Shown: positions 19,132-28,533, numbered from the stretch's first letter. The stretch: 64,000 bases of DNA from Leeuwenhoekiella sp. (GCA_002708845.1 PAPI01000023.1:1-64000); one strand, 5' to 3'. The notes: generated by a model from the letters alone, not told the origin. Numbers and translations: made by a program.

Positions 19132-20484
19132 CTAAAGCATATTTTGAACCTCATCAAAATTGAGTCCGCCATAATTACCACTGCTCATTAGGAGTAACAC
19201 ACTGTCATCAAACTTTTGACTTTCTAAATAAGCTTTAAAAGCTTCCGGATTTGTATAAATAATCAAATCATCGCGCTCAAAGGCTTTTGCAATTTGTTCT
19301 TTACTTATAGATTCGAGCTTTTTGATGGCAACTGCATCAGGCGAATAAAAAACCACGGCCTCATCGGCAGCATCCAAAGCTCCTTTGTAGCCTTTAATAA
19401 ATTCGGCATTAAGGCTGCTATACGTGTGCAATTCTAAACAGGCTATTAGTTTACGATCAGGGAACTGGTTTTTAACTGCTTCTGTTGTTGCCTTAACTTT
19501 AGAAGGTGAATGTGCAAAATCTTTAAAGGCGATATTAGTAGCAGTCTCTCCTATTTTTTCAAGCCGTTTTGCAGCGCCCTTAAAACTGGAAATAGCCTCA
19601 TAAAAATCATCTTCATCAACACCCATATGCTGACAAATCCATTTTGCTCCTGCCAGATTACTTAGGTTGTGCTTTCCAAAAACCGAAATAGGCATAGGTC
19701 CTTCAGGAGTCTCGAGCAAGGTTTCCCCATCTTCAATACTATATTCAGGTGTTGTGTAGGCGTGTTTACGTGTTGGTGCTGTAGCCTCCTCTGCAATTCG
19801 CTTTACCTCAGGATCTTCTTCATTATAAACTAAAATTCCACCGTGTGCAATGCTGTCTGCAAAAATGGAAAATTGCTCAACGTAGTTTTCATAAGTTGAA
19901 AATACATTTACGTGATCCCAGGCAATACCGCTAATGAGTGCAATATTAGGATGGTATAAATGGAATTTTGGTCTGCGGTCTATGGGTGAAGAAAGGTATT
20001 CATCTCCTTCTAGCAAGATAAAATCGTTTTCTTCGGTTAGGTGCACCATTGTTTTAAAACCGGGTAATTGTGCGCCTACCATAAAATCAACCTCGCGATC
20101 GTGATATTGAAGCACGTGCAAAATCATTGAAGTGATCGTTGTTTTACCGTGCGACCCTCCAATCACCACACGAGTCTTCTCTTTAGACTGCTCGTATAAA
20201 AATTCAGGATAGCTGTAAATTTTTAAACCAAGTTGTTGTGCTTTTACCAATTCGGGATTATCTGGCTTGGCATGCATTCCCAGAATTACCGCATCTAGCT
20301 CTTCATTCAATTTTTCAGGGAACCAACCTAGTTCTTCAGGCAATAAGCCATACTCCTTTAAGCGAGAACGTGAAGGCTCAAAAATAGCATCATCACTACC
20401 GCTTATTTGATATCCTTTATGATGAAGAGCCAAAGCTAAATTATGCATGGCACTACCGCCAATAGCTATAAAATGTACGCGCAT
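19132..20484 (-). CDS. mpl: UDP-N-acetylmuramate:tripeptide ligase (peptidoglycan recycling)
   Basis: A 450-residue Mur-ligase-type enzyme that attaches the recycled L-Ala-gamma-D-Glu-meso-DAP tripeptide to UDP-MurNAc. The N-terminal Rossmann part begins MRVHFIAIGGSAMHNLAL, where the SAM replaces the TGM of MurC and marks Mpl. The ATP loop is GGSHGKTT near residue 111; LLEGDEYLSSPID follows, and the C-terminal domain contains FKDFAHSPSKVKAT. It is monocistronic, possibly from TAACTTG-like sequences at about 20525. Confidence 0.9.
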   Translation of the reverse strand: MRVHFIAIGGSAMHNLALALHHKGYQISGSDDAIFEPSRSRLKEYGLLPEELGWFPEKLNEELDAVILGMHAKPDNPELVKAQQLGLKIYSYPEFLYEQSKEKTRVVIGGSHGKTTITSMILHVLQYHDREVDFMVGAQLPGFKTMVHLTEENDFILLEGDEYLSSPIDRRPKFHLYHPNIALISGIAWDHVNVFSTYENYVEQFSIFADSIAHGGILVYNEEDPEVKRIAEEATAPTRKHAYTTPEYSIEDGETLLETPEGPMPISVFGKHNLSNLAGAKWICQHMGVDEDDFYEAISSFKGAAKRLEKIGETATNIAFKDFAHSPSKVKATTEAVKNQFPDRKLIACLELHTYSSLNAEFIKGYKGALDAADEAVVFYSPDAVAIKKLESISKEQIAKAFERDDLIIYTNPEAFKAYLESQKFDDSVLLLMSSGNYGGLNFDEVQNML

Positions 20485-20651
20485 TTTTTCGGGGAATTTC
20501 CAAATGATTAAGTGTAGCGCAAGTTACTAAAAGCGACACCTAACTAAAACTGAAGAAACAGAAATTAATTTTGATTATTACTTTTTGAGAAAGATCTGGT
20601 AATTCTGAAATACCGGAGACTTTGAGTCAAACAACCGGAAAATCACAAAGT

Positions 20652-21605
20652 CTACATAGCATCTATTCGCTCCTTTTCTTCAAGAGCCTGATCAAAGTCG
20701 GGCAAATCTGCCAGAGACAAATTAATGTGATAATTCGCACTGCTTTTGTTACCCAAATTGCGATAAATCTGAGCTATGCGGAAATGTGCCCAACTTACAG
20801 GCACACCATCTTTTATGGAGTGGTTTGCAATGTATTGTTTGAGGCTGGCCAGTCCTAATTCTGGTTTAATATTAAATTCTGCACAAATTTTACCTATCTG
20901 ATAATTGGTCTGGTTACGATTATGGATTTTAAAGCTTTTTTGAGCAGCACTAAGGGCTTTCCCGGGTGCGTTGTCTTTCTCATAAAGGTCTATCAATTTT
21001 TGATAAGTAGTAGGAGAACCACCCACATCAATAGCTTTGATGTATAATTTTTCGGCAGCTTTCATATCATTCTGCTTTTCGGCGACATATCCTCGCGAAA
21101 GATATCCGTCAACTGGTGAAATTTTTTGCAACTCCATCGCATAGCTTTCCGCTTTGCTAAAACTTCCTCCCAGTATTCCGGGAAGCTGAATGTACAATTC
21201 TACCAGAGCCCAACGCGCCTCTATGTGCTTGGGATCTAGCTCTGCAGCGGTATTAAAATGTTCTTTAATATCATCAATATAGGTAAGTGCACGAATTTTG
21301 CTAATGCTTAATGCTTTCATTCCCAAAGCTCCGCCATATTTGAAATGGTAGTTGGCACTGGAGGGTTTTTCTTCAACCAATTTAGAATAATAGTCTAAGG
21401 CAGCATCCCATTTTTTTTGATGAGCAGCGATGTCCCCCAGATACTCGCGCGTTAACGCGTCAGAAGGGTTAGTCTTTAAGTAGGACTCAAAAAACGGTTT
21501 GGATTTAGTATACTGCCCGGCCTGAAAATACTTTAAAGCTTTATCAAAATCTGAGTTTTGGGCAAATGCTGAAAAGCTTAGAAGAAAAAGAATTATAAAC
21601 CGCAT
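20652..21605 (-). CDS. Secreted or periplasmic tetratricopeptide-repeat protein
   Basis: A 317-residue TPR protein with a short signal peptide (1-15, FSAFAQ). TPR-like helix pairs run through the whole chain, for example ALKYFQAGQYTKSKPFFESY, YLGDIAAHQKKWDAALDYYS and AEKLYIKAIDVGGSPTTY. It is probably a periplasmic scaffold; the partner is unknown. It is monocistronic, with a TAGTTTTG box (21622-21629) 16 nt before the ATG. Confidence 0.8.
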   Translation of the reverse strand: MRFIILFLLSFSAFAQNSDFDKALKYFQAGQYTKSKPFFESYLKTNPSDALTREYLGDIAAHQKKWDAALDYYSKLVEEKPSSANYHFKYGGALGMKALSISKIRALTYIDDIKEHFNTAAELDPKHIEARWALVELYIQLPGILGGSFSKAESYAMELQKISPVDGYLSRGYVAEKQNDMKAAEKLYIKAIDVGGSPTTYQKLIDLYEKDNAPGKALSAAQKSFKIHNRNQTNYQIGKICAEFNIKPELGLASLKQYIANHSIKDGVPVSWAHFRIAQIYRNLGNKSSANYHINLSLADLPDFDQALEEKERIDAM

Positions 21606-21683
21606 AATTGAATGTTTGAATCAAAACTAAACAAAAAACAGACCACAAATTTTGAGTGGGATAGTAATTTGAAAAATTAAAAG

Positions 21684-22208
21684 TTAATCCTGTTCCGGCG
21701 GAAAACCTTCAAATACTTGCTGTGCTAATTTGGTATAATAACTCACCCGATCCTGCGGATTGGTATTGAGCGCTATGTTACTGTCACTAATAGCCTGCCA
21801 GACCAAGACATCACGGGCCCCTTCTACGAGATCAAAAGTGATGGTCTGATGTTCTTTAGACCCGCCTAATGGAATTCCTGCTCCAACACTTACTCCGGTA
21901 CCATAAGTACCACCACCTACTCCGATACCCACAGAATTCTGGGGTTCTTCACGATACTGAGATGCGATAATATTAATAAGAAGATCTGGCTTTTCTGCTT
22001 TTTGAAATCCTTTTTCCTGCATAATCATATCGACTGCATCTATAAGCCGGTTGAGATCAAGCTGGCTTAAACCCGATTGCATATCGGGCATATAATTATA
22101 GGTTTTATAGGAGTTGAAATTAACCTGCTCATCGTAGTCATAGTCAACGCGTGTGCTACCGCAGGAAATTAAACCTAACGCCATTAGCAGAATAAAAAAA
22201 TGCTTCAT
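21684..22208 (-). CDS. DUF4136 lipoprotein
   Basis: A 174-residue lipoprotein with the lipidated cysteine at 16 (GLISC). It follows the DUF4136 pattern: VDYDYDEQVNFNSYKTYNY at the N-terminus, a central glycine-rich strand VGIGVGGGTYGTGVSVGAG and a C-terminal KLAQQVFEGFPP. The family is of unknown function and probably periplasmic or outer-membrane attached. It lies between the TPR gene and obg on the same strand, with gaps of more than 60 nt on both sides. Confidence 0.85.
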   Translation of the reverse strand: MKHFFILLMALGLISCGSTRVDYDYDEQVNFNSYKTYNYMPDMQSGLSQLDLNRLIDAVDMIMQEKGFQKAEKPDLLINIIASQYREEPQNSVGIGVGGGTYGTGVSVGAGIPLGGSKEHQTITFDLVEGARDVLVWQAISDSNIALNTNPQDRVSYYTKLAQQVFEGFPPEQD

Positions 22209-22269
22209 AATGTCTTTTCTTTAAAAATAGACATTAGGAAGCATCTCTTTAGTCAATAAAATCCTAAAA

Positions 22270-23283
22270 CTACTCGCTTACCGCCGGGCGGTTGAGCATT
22301 GCCCACAAGCGATCTTTCAATTCAGTTAAACCTTGTTGGGCTACTGAAGAAATAAAAAGATATTCAACAGGGAGGCTTTTATCGAGCTCTTTTTTGAGTT
22401 CAGCCTTCAATTCTGCATCAAGCATATCGCATTTGGTAATGGCAATGAGTCGGTCTTTATCCAGCAATTCCGGATTGTATTTTTCAAGCTCGTTAAGCAA
22501 AATATGATATTGCTCAGCCACGTCAGGAGCATCTGCCGGTATCATAAACAATAAGGTAGAATTACGTTCAATATGCCTAAGAAAGCGATACCCTAGGCCT
22601 TTGCCTTCTGCCGCTCCCTCAATGATTCCGGGGATATCTGCAATTACAAAGGTTTGAAAATCGCGATATTGCACAATACCCAAATTGGGCTTTAGTGTAG
22701 TAAATTCGTAGTTGGCAATTTTCGGCTTTGCCGCCGTAATAACCGAGAGCAAAGTTGATTTTCCGGCATTTGGAAAGCCTACCAGACCTACATCGGCTAA
22801 TACCTTTAATTCAAGTGTAATATCTGCTTCTACACCATCCATACCGGGTTGAGCATAGCGCGGAGTCTGGTTGGTTGCAGTTTTAAAATGGTTGTTCCCA
22901 AGTCCTCCCATTCCGCCCTGAGCTACGATAAAATCCTGACCTTCTTCGGTAATTTCCTTTAAAACCTCCTGAGTTTCTGTATCGCGAATAACAGTCCCCA
23001 AGGGAACCTCAATAAATACATCTTCCCCGTCTGCACCGGTACTCGTTTGTTTACTTCCATTCTCTCCGTGACCGGCTCTAATATGACGCTTAAACTTGAG
23101 ATGGAGCAAAGTCCATAAATTGGGATTTGCCGTAATGATAATATGACCTCCACGACCACCATCACCGCCGTCGGGACCTCCTTTGGCCACATACTTTTCA
23201 CGACGCAGGTGCGCAGAGCCCGCTCCTCCTTTTCCGGAAGAAACGTGCATTTTTACATAATCAACAAAATTGCCTTCAGTCAT
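22270..23283 (-). CDS. obg: GTPase Obg
   Basis: A 337-residue Obg/CgtA GTPase, needed for late 50S assembly and stress control. The N-terminal glycine-rich Obg fold starts [18 protein letters not shown] and contains [13 protein letters not shown]. The G domain has GFPNAGKST near residue 168, [16 protein letters not shown] and TKCDML. The variable C-terminal extension of some Obg proteins is absent. A TAATTTTG box at 23307-23314 is the likely promoter. Confidence 0.95.
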   Translation of the reverse strand: MTEGNFVDYVKMHVSSGKGGAGSAHLRREKYVAKGGPDGGDGGRGGHIIITANPNLWTLLHLKFKRHIRAGHGENGSKQTSTGADGEDVFIEVPLGTVIRDTETQEVLKEITEEGQDFIVAQGGMGGLGNNHFKTATNQTPRYAQPGMDGVEADITLELKVLADVGLVGFPNAGKSTLLSVITAAKPKIANYEFTTLKPNLGIVQYRDFQTFVIADIPGIIEGAAEGKGLGYRFLRHIERNSTLLFMIPADAPDVAEQYHILLNELEKYNPELLDKDRLIAITKCDMLDAELKAELKKELDKSLPVEYLFISSVAQQGLTELKDRLWAMLNRPAVSE

Positions 23284-23344
23284 ATTAAAATTTGAATTTA
23301 GAAATACAAAATTAAAAGTTGCAACACTGCACTAATTCTGCTTC

Positions 23345-24451
23345 CTAGAGTGAATCAATCACGTTACTTAGTCTTTCCGTGATTTCGTCTATAGCTCCTA
23401 CTCCGTCAACACCGTGGTATTTATCCTGCTTTTGGTAATAGTTCTTTAAGATTGCCGTCTCGTCATAATACACTTTGATTCGGTTACGAATAACATTCTC
23501 ATCTGCGTCATCCTTTCTTCCACTGGTTTTACCACGTTCTAATAATCGCCCAACCAAAATTTCATCATCTACCTCAAGAGCAATCATTGCAGATACTGCA
23601 GTTCCATTTTTCTCAAGCAATTCATCTAAAGCCTCTGCCTGAGCCGTCGTTCTGGGAAAGCCATCAAAAATAAAACCTTTGGCATCCGGAGTTTTGTCAA
23701 CTTCGGCGCTCAACATATCAATCGTTACGCTGTCTGGAACAAGCTGACCTTTGTCTATAAAGGACTTAGCAAGAGTACCTAGCTCTGTTGCATTTTTAAT
23801 ATTGTATCTAAATACATCCCCTGTAGAAATATGCACAAGGTTGTACTTTTCCTTTAAAAAAGAGGCTTGTGTTCCTTTTCCCGCTCCGGGAGGACCAAAC
23901 AATACCAGATTTGTCATTTTGGTGGTTTTAAGTTTATAAATAGCATTGAGGTTACGCCCCAAACCGTTATAATCAAGGCCGTAGCCTACAATAAAATCAT
24001 TAGGAATCTCAAGCCCTACATAATGTATTTTATACTCTTTAGTATACGAGCCCGGTTTAAAAAACAGGCTAGCAATGCGAAATTTACCCACGCCTCCACT
24101 TACCAGCATATCGGTAATTTTCTCCAGTGTATTACCACTATCCACGATATCTTCAACAACAATCACATCACGATCTTCCAGATCTACATCAAGTGGAATG
24201 TGCGTTATGACTTCGCCGGTGCTGGCTGTACCATCGTACGAACTCAATTTAAGGAATTCAATCTCGCAATCGCCCTCAAAACGGCTCAATAACTCGGTTG
24301 CAAATTTGTAGGCTCCATTGAGCACCACGATAAACAAAGGTTCTTTACCTGCAAAATCAGCATTGATTTGTTGTGCAACACTGTCAATTGCATCTTGCAA
24401 TTTTTGCTGAGAAATGTATTCTTCAAAACTGAGACCGCGTAAGTGTATCAT
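23345..24451 (-). CDS. adk: Fused hypoxanthine phosphoribosyltransferase - adenylate kinase
   Basis: A 368-residue protein made of two complete enzymes. Residues 1-178 are a hypoxanthine phosphoribosyltransferase with the PRPP loop VVEDIVDSGNTL and the C-terminal GYGLDYNGLGRNL. Residues 179-368 are an adenylate kinase with GPPGAGKGTQ, the AMP-site segments STGDVFRYN and GFIFDGFPRTTAQAE, and a short lid region (GKTSGRKDDADEN). The second part starts at an internal ATG (23917) that gives exactly a normal 190-residue kinase, so a separate internal start is possible. The fusion links IMP/GMP salvage to AMP phosphorylation. It is divergent from purK. I believe this arrangement occurs in other flavobacteria. 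Confidence 0.9.
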   Translation of the reverse strand: MIHLRGLSFEEYISQQKLQDAIDSVAQQINADFAGKEPLFIVVLNGAYKFATELLSRFEGDCEIEFLKLSSYDGTASTGEVITHIPLDVDLEDRDVIVVEDIVDSGNTLEKITDMLVSGGVGKFRIASLFFKPGSYTKEYKIHYVGLEIPNDFIVGYGLDYNGLGRNLNAIYKLKTTKMTNLVLFGPPGAGKGTQASFLKEKYNLVHISTGDVFRYNIKNATELGTLAKSFIDKGQLVPDSVTIDMLSAEVDKTPDAKGFIFDGFPRTTAQAEALDELLEKNGTAVSAMIALEVDDEILVGRLLERGKTSGRKDDADENVIRNRIKVYYDETAILKNYYQKQDKYHGVDGVGAIDEITERLSNVIDSL

Positions 24452-24479
24452 GGGTTCTTACCGTGTTTGAGCTAAGCCG

Positions 24480-24487
24480 CAAAGATA
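24480..24487 (-). promoter_or_regulatory. Promoter box of the hpt-adk fusion
   Basis: TATCTTTG on the minus strand, a full TAnnTTTG match, 28 nt before the ATG at 24451. No convincing TTG is seen at the usual distance. Confidence 0.6.
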
Positions 24488-24573
24488 CATATTACAGGCG
24501 AATATACCGGCGCCTCCATTTGTTTAGAAATCCATTATCTTTCTGTGTTTTTAAGAAAGTATTTAGTCTGCTC

Positions 24574-24594
24574 TTTAGCCAATCTCTGGCTAAA
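24574..24594. promoter_or_regulatory. Inverted repeat overlapping the purK promoter
   Basis: TTTAGCCA (24574-24581) and TGGCTAAA (24587-24594) are a perfect 8-bp inverted repeat with a 5-nt spacer. It ends 4 nt before the purK box TACTTTTG (24599-24606), so a protein bound here would cover the promoter spacer. A third TTTAGCC lies downstream near 24619. It is a candidate operator for purK-purE and perhaps the divergent salvage fusion. Confidence 0.5.
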
Positions 24595-24598
24595 AAGT

Positions 24599-24606
24599 TA
24601 CTTTTG
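24599..24606 (+). promoter_or_regulatory. Promoter box of purK-purE
   Basis: TACTTTTG, a full TAnnTTTG match, 36 nt before the purK ATG. It is itself flanked by GTTAC and GTAAC, a small dyad around the box. Confidence 0.6.
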
Positions 24607-24642
24607 TAACCTTAATTTTTTAGCCTTTAACATACGTATTTC

Positions 24643-25800
24643 ATGACTTCTTATTTTTCTTCAGATTTTAAACTCGCCGTGGTAGGGGGTGGTCAACTGG
24701 GCAAAATGCTGCTTTATGAAACCCGTAAATTTGATATTCAAACCCGGGTTTTAGACCCAAGTCCCGAAGCACCGGCACGGCTTGCCGCAAACTATTTTGA
24801 GCAAGGCGATCTGATGGATTTTGATACGGTTTACAATTTTGGGAAAGAAGCCGATGTGATCACTTTTGAGATCGAAGCTGTAAATGTAGAAGCCCTGGAG
24901 CGTTTGCAGGCCGAAGGTAAAAGCGTATTTCCGGCTCCCGAAACCCTCAGAAAAATTCAAAATAAAGGCGACCAAAAGGATTTTTATTCTGAAAAAAATA
25001 TACCAACCGCACCCTATACCCGCTTTGAGAATCTGGAAGCCTTAAAACTTTCGCTCACCGCAAACCAGATCAGTTTTCCGTTTGTATGGAAGAGTACCAC
25101 AGGAGGTTATGATGGTAAAGGTGTGCAGGTCGTGCGTAAGCAGGAAGACCTGGATAAGCTCGCAGATGTGCCGTGTATTGCTGAAGCGATGATTCCGTTT
25201 AAAAATGAATTAGCAGTCATTGTGGTTCGCAACCCAAATGGCGAGGTAAAAACCTATCCGGTTGTGGAAATGGAGTTTCATCCGGAAGCCAACCAGGTAG
25301 AATATGTAATTTGCCCGGCTCGTATTGACGATGCCGTCGCTCAAAAAGCTCGGGAGGTTGCCGTAAAGGTTTCAGAAGCGTTTATGCACGTTGGATTACT
25401 GGCTGTTGAGCTTTTTCAAACCGAAGATGATGAAATTTTGGTTAACGAAGTGGCTCCACGCCCGCACAATAGTGGTCATTACAGCATAGAAGGCAGTTAT
25501 ACCAATCAATTTGAGCAGCATTTACGTGCGGTATTAAATCTTCCTTTGGGTGAGACCGCTAGTAAAACAGGTGCCGTCATGGTAAATCTGGTAGGTGAAG
25601 AAGGCTATCAGGGCGATGTGTACTATGAAAAGATTCAGGATATTTTAGCTCTTGAAGGAGTAACGCCACATATTTACGGAAAACGGGAAACCCGCCCTTT
25701 TAGAAAGATGGGCCACGTGACGATTGCAAACAGCGATCTCAGTAAAGCCCGGGCAATCGCCGAAAAGGTAAAACAAACAATACGCGTAATCACAAAATAA
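24643..25800 (+). CDS. purK: 5-(carboxyamino)imidazole ribonucleotide synthase
   Basis: A 385-residue ATP-grasp enzyme that makes N5-CAIR from AIR, bicarbonate and ATP in purine synthesis. The N-terminal nucleotide-like fold begins KLAVVGGGQLGKMLLYE, then VWKSTTGGYDGKGVQVV forms the ATP-grasp loop and EVAPRPHNSGHYSIEGS gives the metal and ATP ligands. It lies 5 nt upstream of purE, which uses its product, so the two form a bicistronic operon. Confidence 0.96.
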   Translation: MTSYFSSDFKLAVVGGGQLGKMLLYETRKFDIQTRVLDPSPEAPARLAANYFEQGDLMDFDTVYNFGKEADVITFEIEAVNVEALERLQAEGKSVFPAPETLRKIQNKGDQKDFYSEKNIPTAPYTRFENLEALKLSLTANQISFPFVWKSTTGGYDGKGVQVVRKQEDLDKLADVPCIAEAMIPFKNELAVIVVRNPNGEVKTYPVVEMEFHPEANQVEYVICPARIDDAVAQKAREVAVKVSEAFMHVGLLAVELFQTEDDEILVNEVAPRPHNSGHYSIEGSYTNQFEQHLRAVLNLPLGETASKTGAVMVNLVGEEGYQGDVYYEKIQDILALEGVTPHIYGKRETRPFRKMGHVTIANSDLSKARAIAEKVKQTIRVITK

Positions 25801-25805
25801 AAAAC

Positions 25806-26285
25806 ATGGTAGGAATTATAATGGGAAGCACCAGCGATATGCCGGTGATGCAAAGTGCAATAGACGTATTAAAGCAACTGGGCATTGAGACCGAAGTGGA
25901 TATTGTTTCTGCTCACCGCACGCCAGACAAGCTATTTGATTATGGAAAACATGCACATGAGCGCGGTATTCAGGTCATTATTGCAGGTGCAGGCGGCGCG
26001 GCGCATTTACCCGGAATGATCGCCTCCCTGTCTCCCTTACCGGTTATAGGTGTACCCGTAAAATCCCGAAATTCCATTGACGGATGGGATTCTGTGCTTT
26101 CCATATTACAAATGCCCGGTGGAGTGCCGGTTGCCACCGTTGCTTTGGATGGGGCTCAAAACGCCGGTATTCTTGCCGCTCAAATCTTAGGGGCTTCAGA
26201 CGTAGCGGTACGCGATCGCATTTTAACGTATAAAGATGGACTTAAAGAAAATGTGATTGCCGGTGCTGCATCCCTTAAAAAATAA
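25806..26285 (+). CDS. purE: N5-carboxyaminoimidazole ribonucleotide mutase
   Basis: A 159-residue class I PurE that converts N5-CAIR to CAIR. The start IIMGSTSDMPVMQSA is the phosphate-binding serine loop, SAHRTPDKL carries the catalytic histidine, and GAGGAAHLPGM follows. Its length is typical. It is co-transcribed with purK. The hairpin behind it (26288-26310) lacks a T tract on this strand. Confidence 0.96.
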   Translation: MVGIIMGSTSDMPVMQSAIDVLKQLGIETEVDIVSAHRTPDKLFDYGKHAHERGIQVIIAGAGGAAHLPGMIASLSPLPVIGVPVKSRNSIDGWDSVLSILQMPGGVPVATVALDGAQNAGILAAQILGASDVAVRDRILTYKDGLKENVIAGAASLKK

Positions 26286-26310
26286 AAAGAGCCGTGTAAA
26301 ACACGGCTCT
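26283..26310 (-). terminator. Strong hairpin after purE with T tract on the minus strand
   Basis: AGAGCCGTGT (26288-26297) and ACACGGCTCT (26301-26310) form a perfect 10-bp stem with a 3-nt loop. Downstream on the plus strand there is only AAATAG. On the minus strand the hairpin is followed by TTTTTATT, so as an intrinsic terminator it faces left, away from purE. Confidence 0.6.
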
Positions 26311-26396
26311 AAATAGACTGTCTGGGTGAAATTATATGTATTTATTAACCATTCTAAATATTATTAATCAAACCTTCTACAACAGATCTATGCTAA

Positions 26397-26404
26397 TATT
26401 TTTG
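26397..26404 (+). promoter_or_regulatory. Promoter box of the M3 peptidase gene
   Basis: TATTTTTG, a full TAnnTTTG match, 74 nt before the ATG at 26479, giving a leader of about 65 nt. Confidence 0.45.
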
Positions 26405-26478
26405 TTGGGTACTGCAAAGTTAAAGTAAAATTTTCGCAGCATTCGTTAAAAGAATCATATTTCTAGCCTAAATACATA

Positions 26479-28533
26479 ATGTTTATAAAAAAGACTGAAA
26501 AATTGAAAAATTCAGAAAATATATTACTTAAAGATTTCAATCTCGTACCATTTGGCTCATTTTCAGACGCGGATTACAAGGAAGCTATTCTCGACGGTAT
26601 TGATAAAGCCCGAAAGGAGATCGATGAAATCACTCAAAATACGGAAACGCCGACTTTTGAAAACACCATCGCTACCCTCGACTTTGCCGGCCTGCATTTA
26701 GACCGAGTTACCAGTGCATTTTTCAACATCAATAGTGCTGAGACTAACGAAACGATTCAGAAAATTGCACAGGAGGTTTCACCTCTTTTATCTGAGTTCT
26801 CTAACGACATCACCCTCAACGAGGCCTTGTTTAAACGGGTAAAAGCTGTTTATGAGTCGCGAGAAACCTTAGATCTAAATCGCGAACAACAGGTTCTTTT
26901 AGAAAAGAAATACAAGGGATTTGCCCGTAATGGCGCTAATTTACCTGAAGAGAAAAAAGCCCGCTTACGCGAAATAGACACCGAGCTTTCCAAACTTGCG
27001 CTTACGTTTGGGGAAAATATTTTAGCAGAGACTAATAAGTTTGAGTTGCAAATTACCGATGAGCAGGATCTTGCAGGTTTACCGGAAAGCACTATTGAGT
27101 CTGCGGCGCAAACCGCTGAAGAAAAAAACAAGGAAGGCTGGATTTTCACACTTGAATACCCCAGCTACATCCCCTTTATGAAATATGCCGAAAACCGCGA
27201 ACTACGCAAAAAAATGGCGATTGCTTTTGGCGCTAAAGGCTTTCACGGAGATGAGCTCGACAATCAGGAAAATGTTCTTCAGATCGTAAACTTGCGTCAG
27301 GAAAGAGCTAATCTTTTAGGCTATAAAACACACGCTCATTTTGTTCTGGAAGAGCGTATGGCCAAAAACCCGGAAAACGTAAACCGTTTTCTGGAAGATT
27401 TATTGGAGAAAGCAAAACCGGCAGCAGAGTTAGAATTTAAGCAATTAGAGAATTTTGCTAAAGAACGTGACGGTATTGAGCAATTGGAAAAATGGGACAG
27501 CGCATTTTATTCTGAAAAATTAAAACAACAGCTTTTTGAACTGGATGATGAACTTCTCAAGCCCTATTTTAAACTGGAAAATGTTATTGACGGCGTTTTT
27601 ACAGTAGCTCAAAAGCTGTATGGCCTGCGCTTCGTTGAAGTTTTTGATGTGCCCAAATACCACAAGGATGTTAAGACCTATCAGGTTTTTGATGACATTG
27701 ACAATTTTATGGCTATTTTTTATGCCGACTTCCACCCGCGTGCCGGTAAACGTGGTGGCGCCTGGATGACGCAGTTTAAAGGTCAATACAAAAAAGACGG
27801 CATCAATGAAAGACCGCACGTTTCTAACGTGTGTAATTTCACCAAGCCCACGCCATCTAAACCTTCGTTATTGACTTTCAATGAAGTAACGACGTTATTC
27901 CATGAGTTTGGTCACGGCTTACACGGAATGCTGGCCAATACCACCTACCCCAGCTTATCAGGGCCTTCGGTGTATTGGGACTTTGTAGAGTTGCCCAGTC
28001 AGATTTTAGAAAACTGGTGCTATGAACCGGAAGCACTTGAGCTTTTCGCAAAGCATTACGAAACCGCCGAGACCATCCCGATGCTGCTGATTGACAAAAT
28101 CAAAAAAGCAGCGAACTTTCAGGAAGGGATGCAAACCTTGCGCCAGTTGAGTTTTGGCTTGTTAGATATGTCTTGGCACGCTGCAGATCCCCGTGGAATC
28201 AAAGATGTAAAAGCACACGAGTCGGCGGCTTTTGAAGGCACAAAGCTGTATCCTGATGTGGCTGAAAATTCTATGAGTGTAGCATTTTCTCATATTTTTC
28301 AAGGCGGATACTCCAGCGGATACTACTCCTACAAATGGGCCGAAGTTCTGGATGCAGATGCCTTTGCCTATTTTAAGGAAAACGGTATTTTTAATGCAGA
28401 AGTGGCTAAGAAATTCAGAGATCACATTCTGTCTCAAGGCGGAACAGAAGATCCCATGGTATTATATAAACGCTTCCGTGGAAAAGAACCCAATCCCGAG
28501 GCTTTGCTGAAAAGAGCCGGACTGGTTAAGTAG
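26479..28533 (+). CDS. M3-family metallopeptidase (peptidyl-dipeptidase / oligopeptidase)
   Basis: A 684-residue zinc peptidase of family M3 (Dcp/oligopeptidase A group), which degrades short peptides. The zinc motif HEFGH is at residues 475-479 (FHEFGHGLHGML), with the third zinc ligand in the VELPSQILENW segment near 503. The C-terminal FQGGYSSGYYSYKWAEVLDA is typical of the family. No signal peptide is visible, so it is probably cytoplasmic. It appears monocistronic. Dcp is the closest bacterial relative by its size and motifs, but substrate preference cannot be read from sequence. Confidence 0.92.
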   Translation: MFIKKTEKLKNSENILLKDFNLVPFGSFSDADYKEAILDGIDKARKEIDEITQNTETPTFENTIATLDFAGLHLDRVTSAFFNINSAETNETIQKIAQEVSPLLSEFSNDITLNEALFKRVKAVYESRETLDLNREQQVLLEKKYKGFARNGANLPEEKKARLREIDTELSKLALTFGENILAETNKFELQITDEQDLAGLPESTIESAAQTAEEKNKEGWIFTLEYPSYIPFMKYAENRELRKKMAIAFGAKGFHGDELDNQENVLQIVNLRQERANLLGYKTHAHFVLEERMAKNPENVNRFLEDLLEKAKPAAELEFKQLENFAKERDGIEQLEKWDSAFYSEKLKQQLFELDDELLKPYFKLENVIDGVFTVAQKLYGLRFVEVFDVPKYHKDVKTYQVFDDIDNFMAIFYADFHPRAGKRGGAWMTQFKGQYKKDGINERPHVSNVCNFTKPTPSKPSLLTFNEVTTLFHEFGHGLHGMLANTTYPSLSGPSVYWDFVELPSQILENWCYEPEALELFAKHYETAETIPMLLIDKIKKAANFQEGMQTLRQLSFGLLDMSWHAADPRGIKDVKAHESAAFEGTKLYPDVAENSMSVAFSHIFQGGYSSGYYSYKWAEVLDADAFAYFKENGIFNAEVAKKFRDHILSQGGTEDPMVLYKRFRGKEPNPEALLKRAGLVK

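Larger units (their letters stand above)
26283..26408 (-). ncRNA. Candidate minus-strand small RNA between purE and the M3 peptidase gene
   Basis: A minus-strand TAACTTTG box (26415-26422) lies about 105 nt upstream of the minus-strand terminator 26283-26310, with no open frame between. Together they would yield an RNA of roughly 125 nt. No good TTG element is seen at the expected upstream distance, so this is a hypothesis. Confidence 0.25.
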
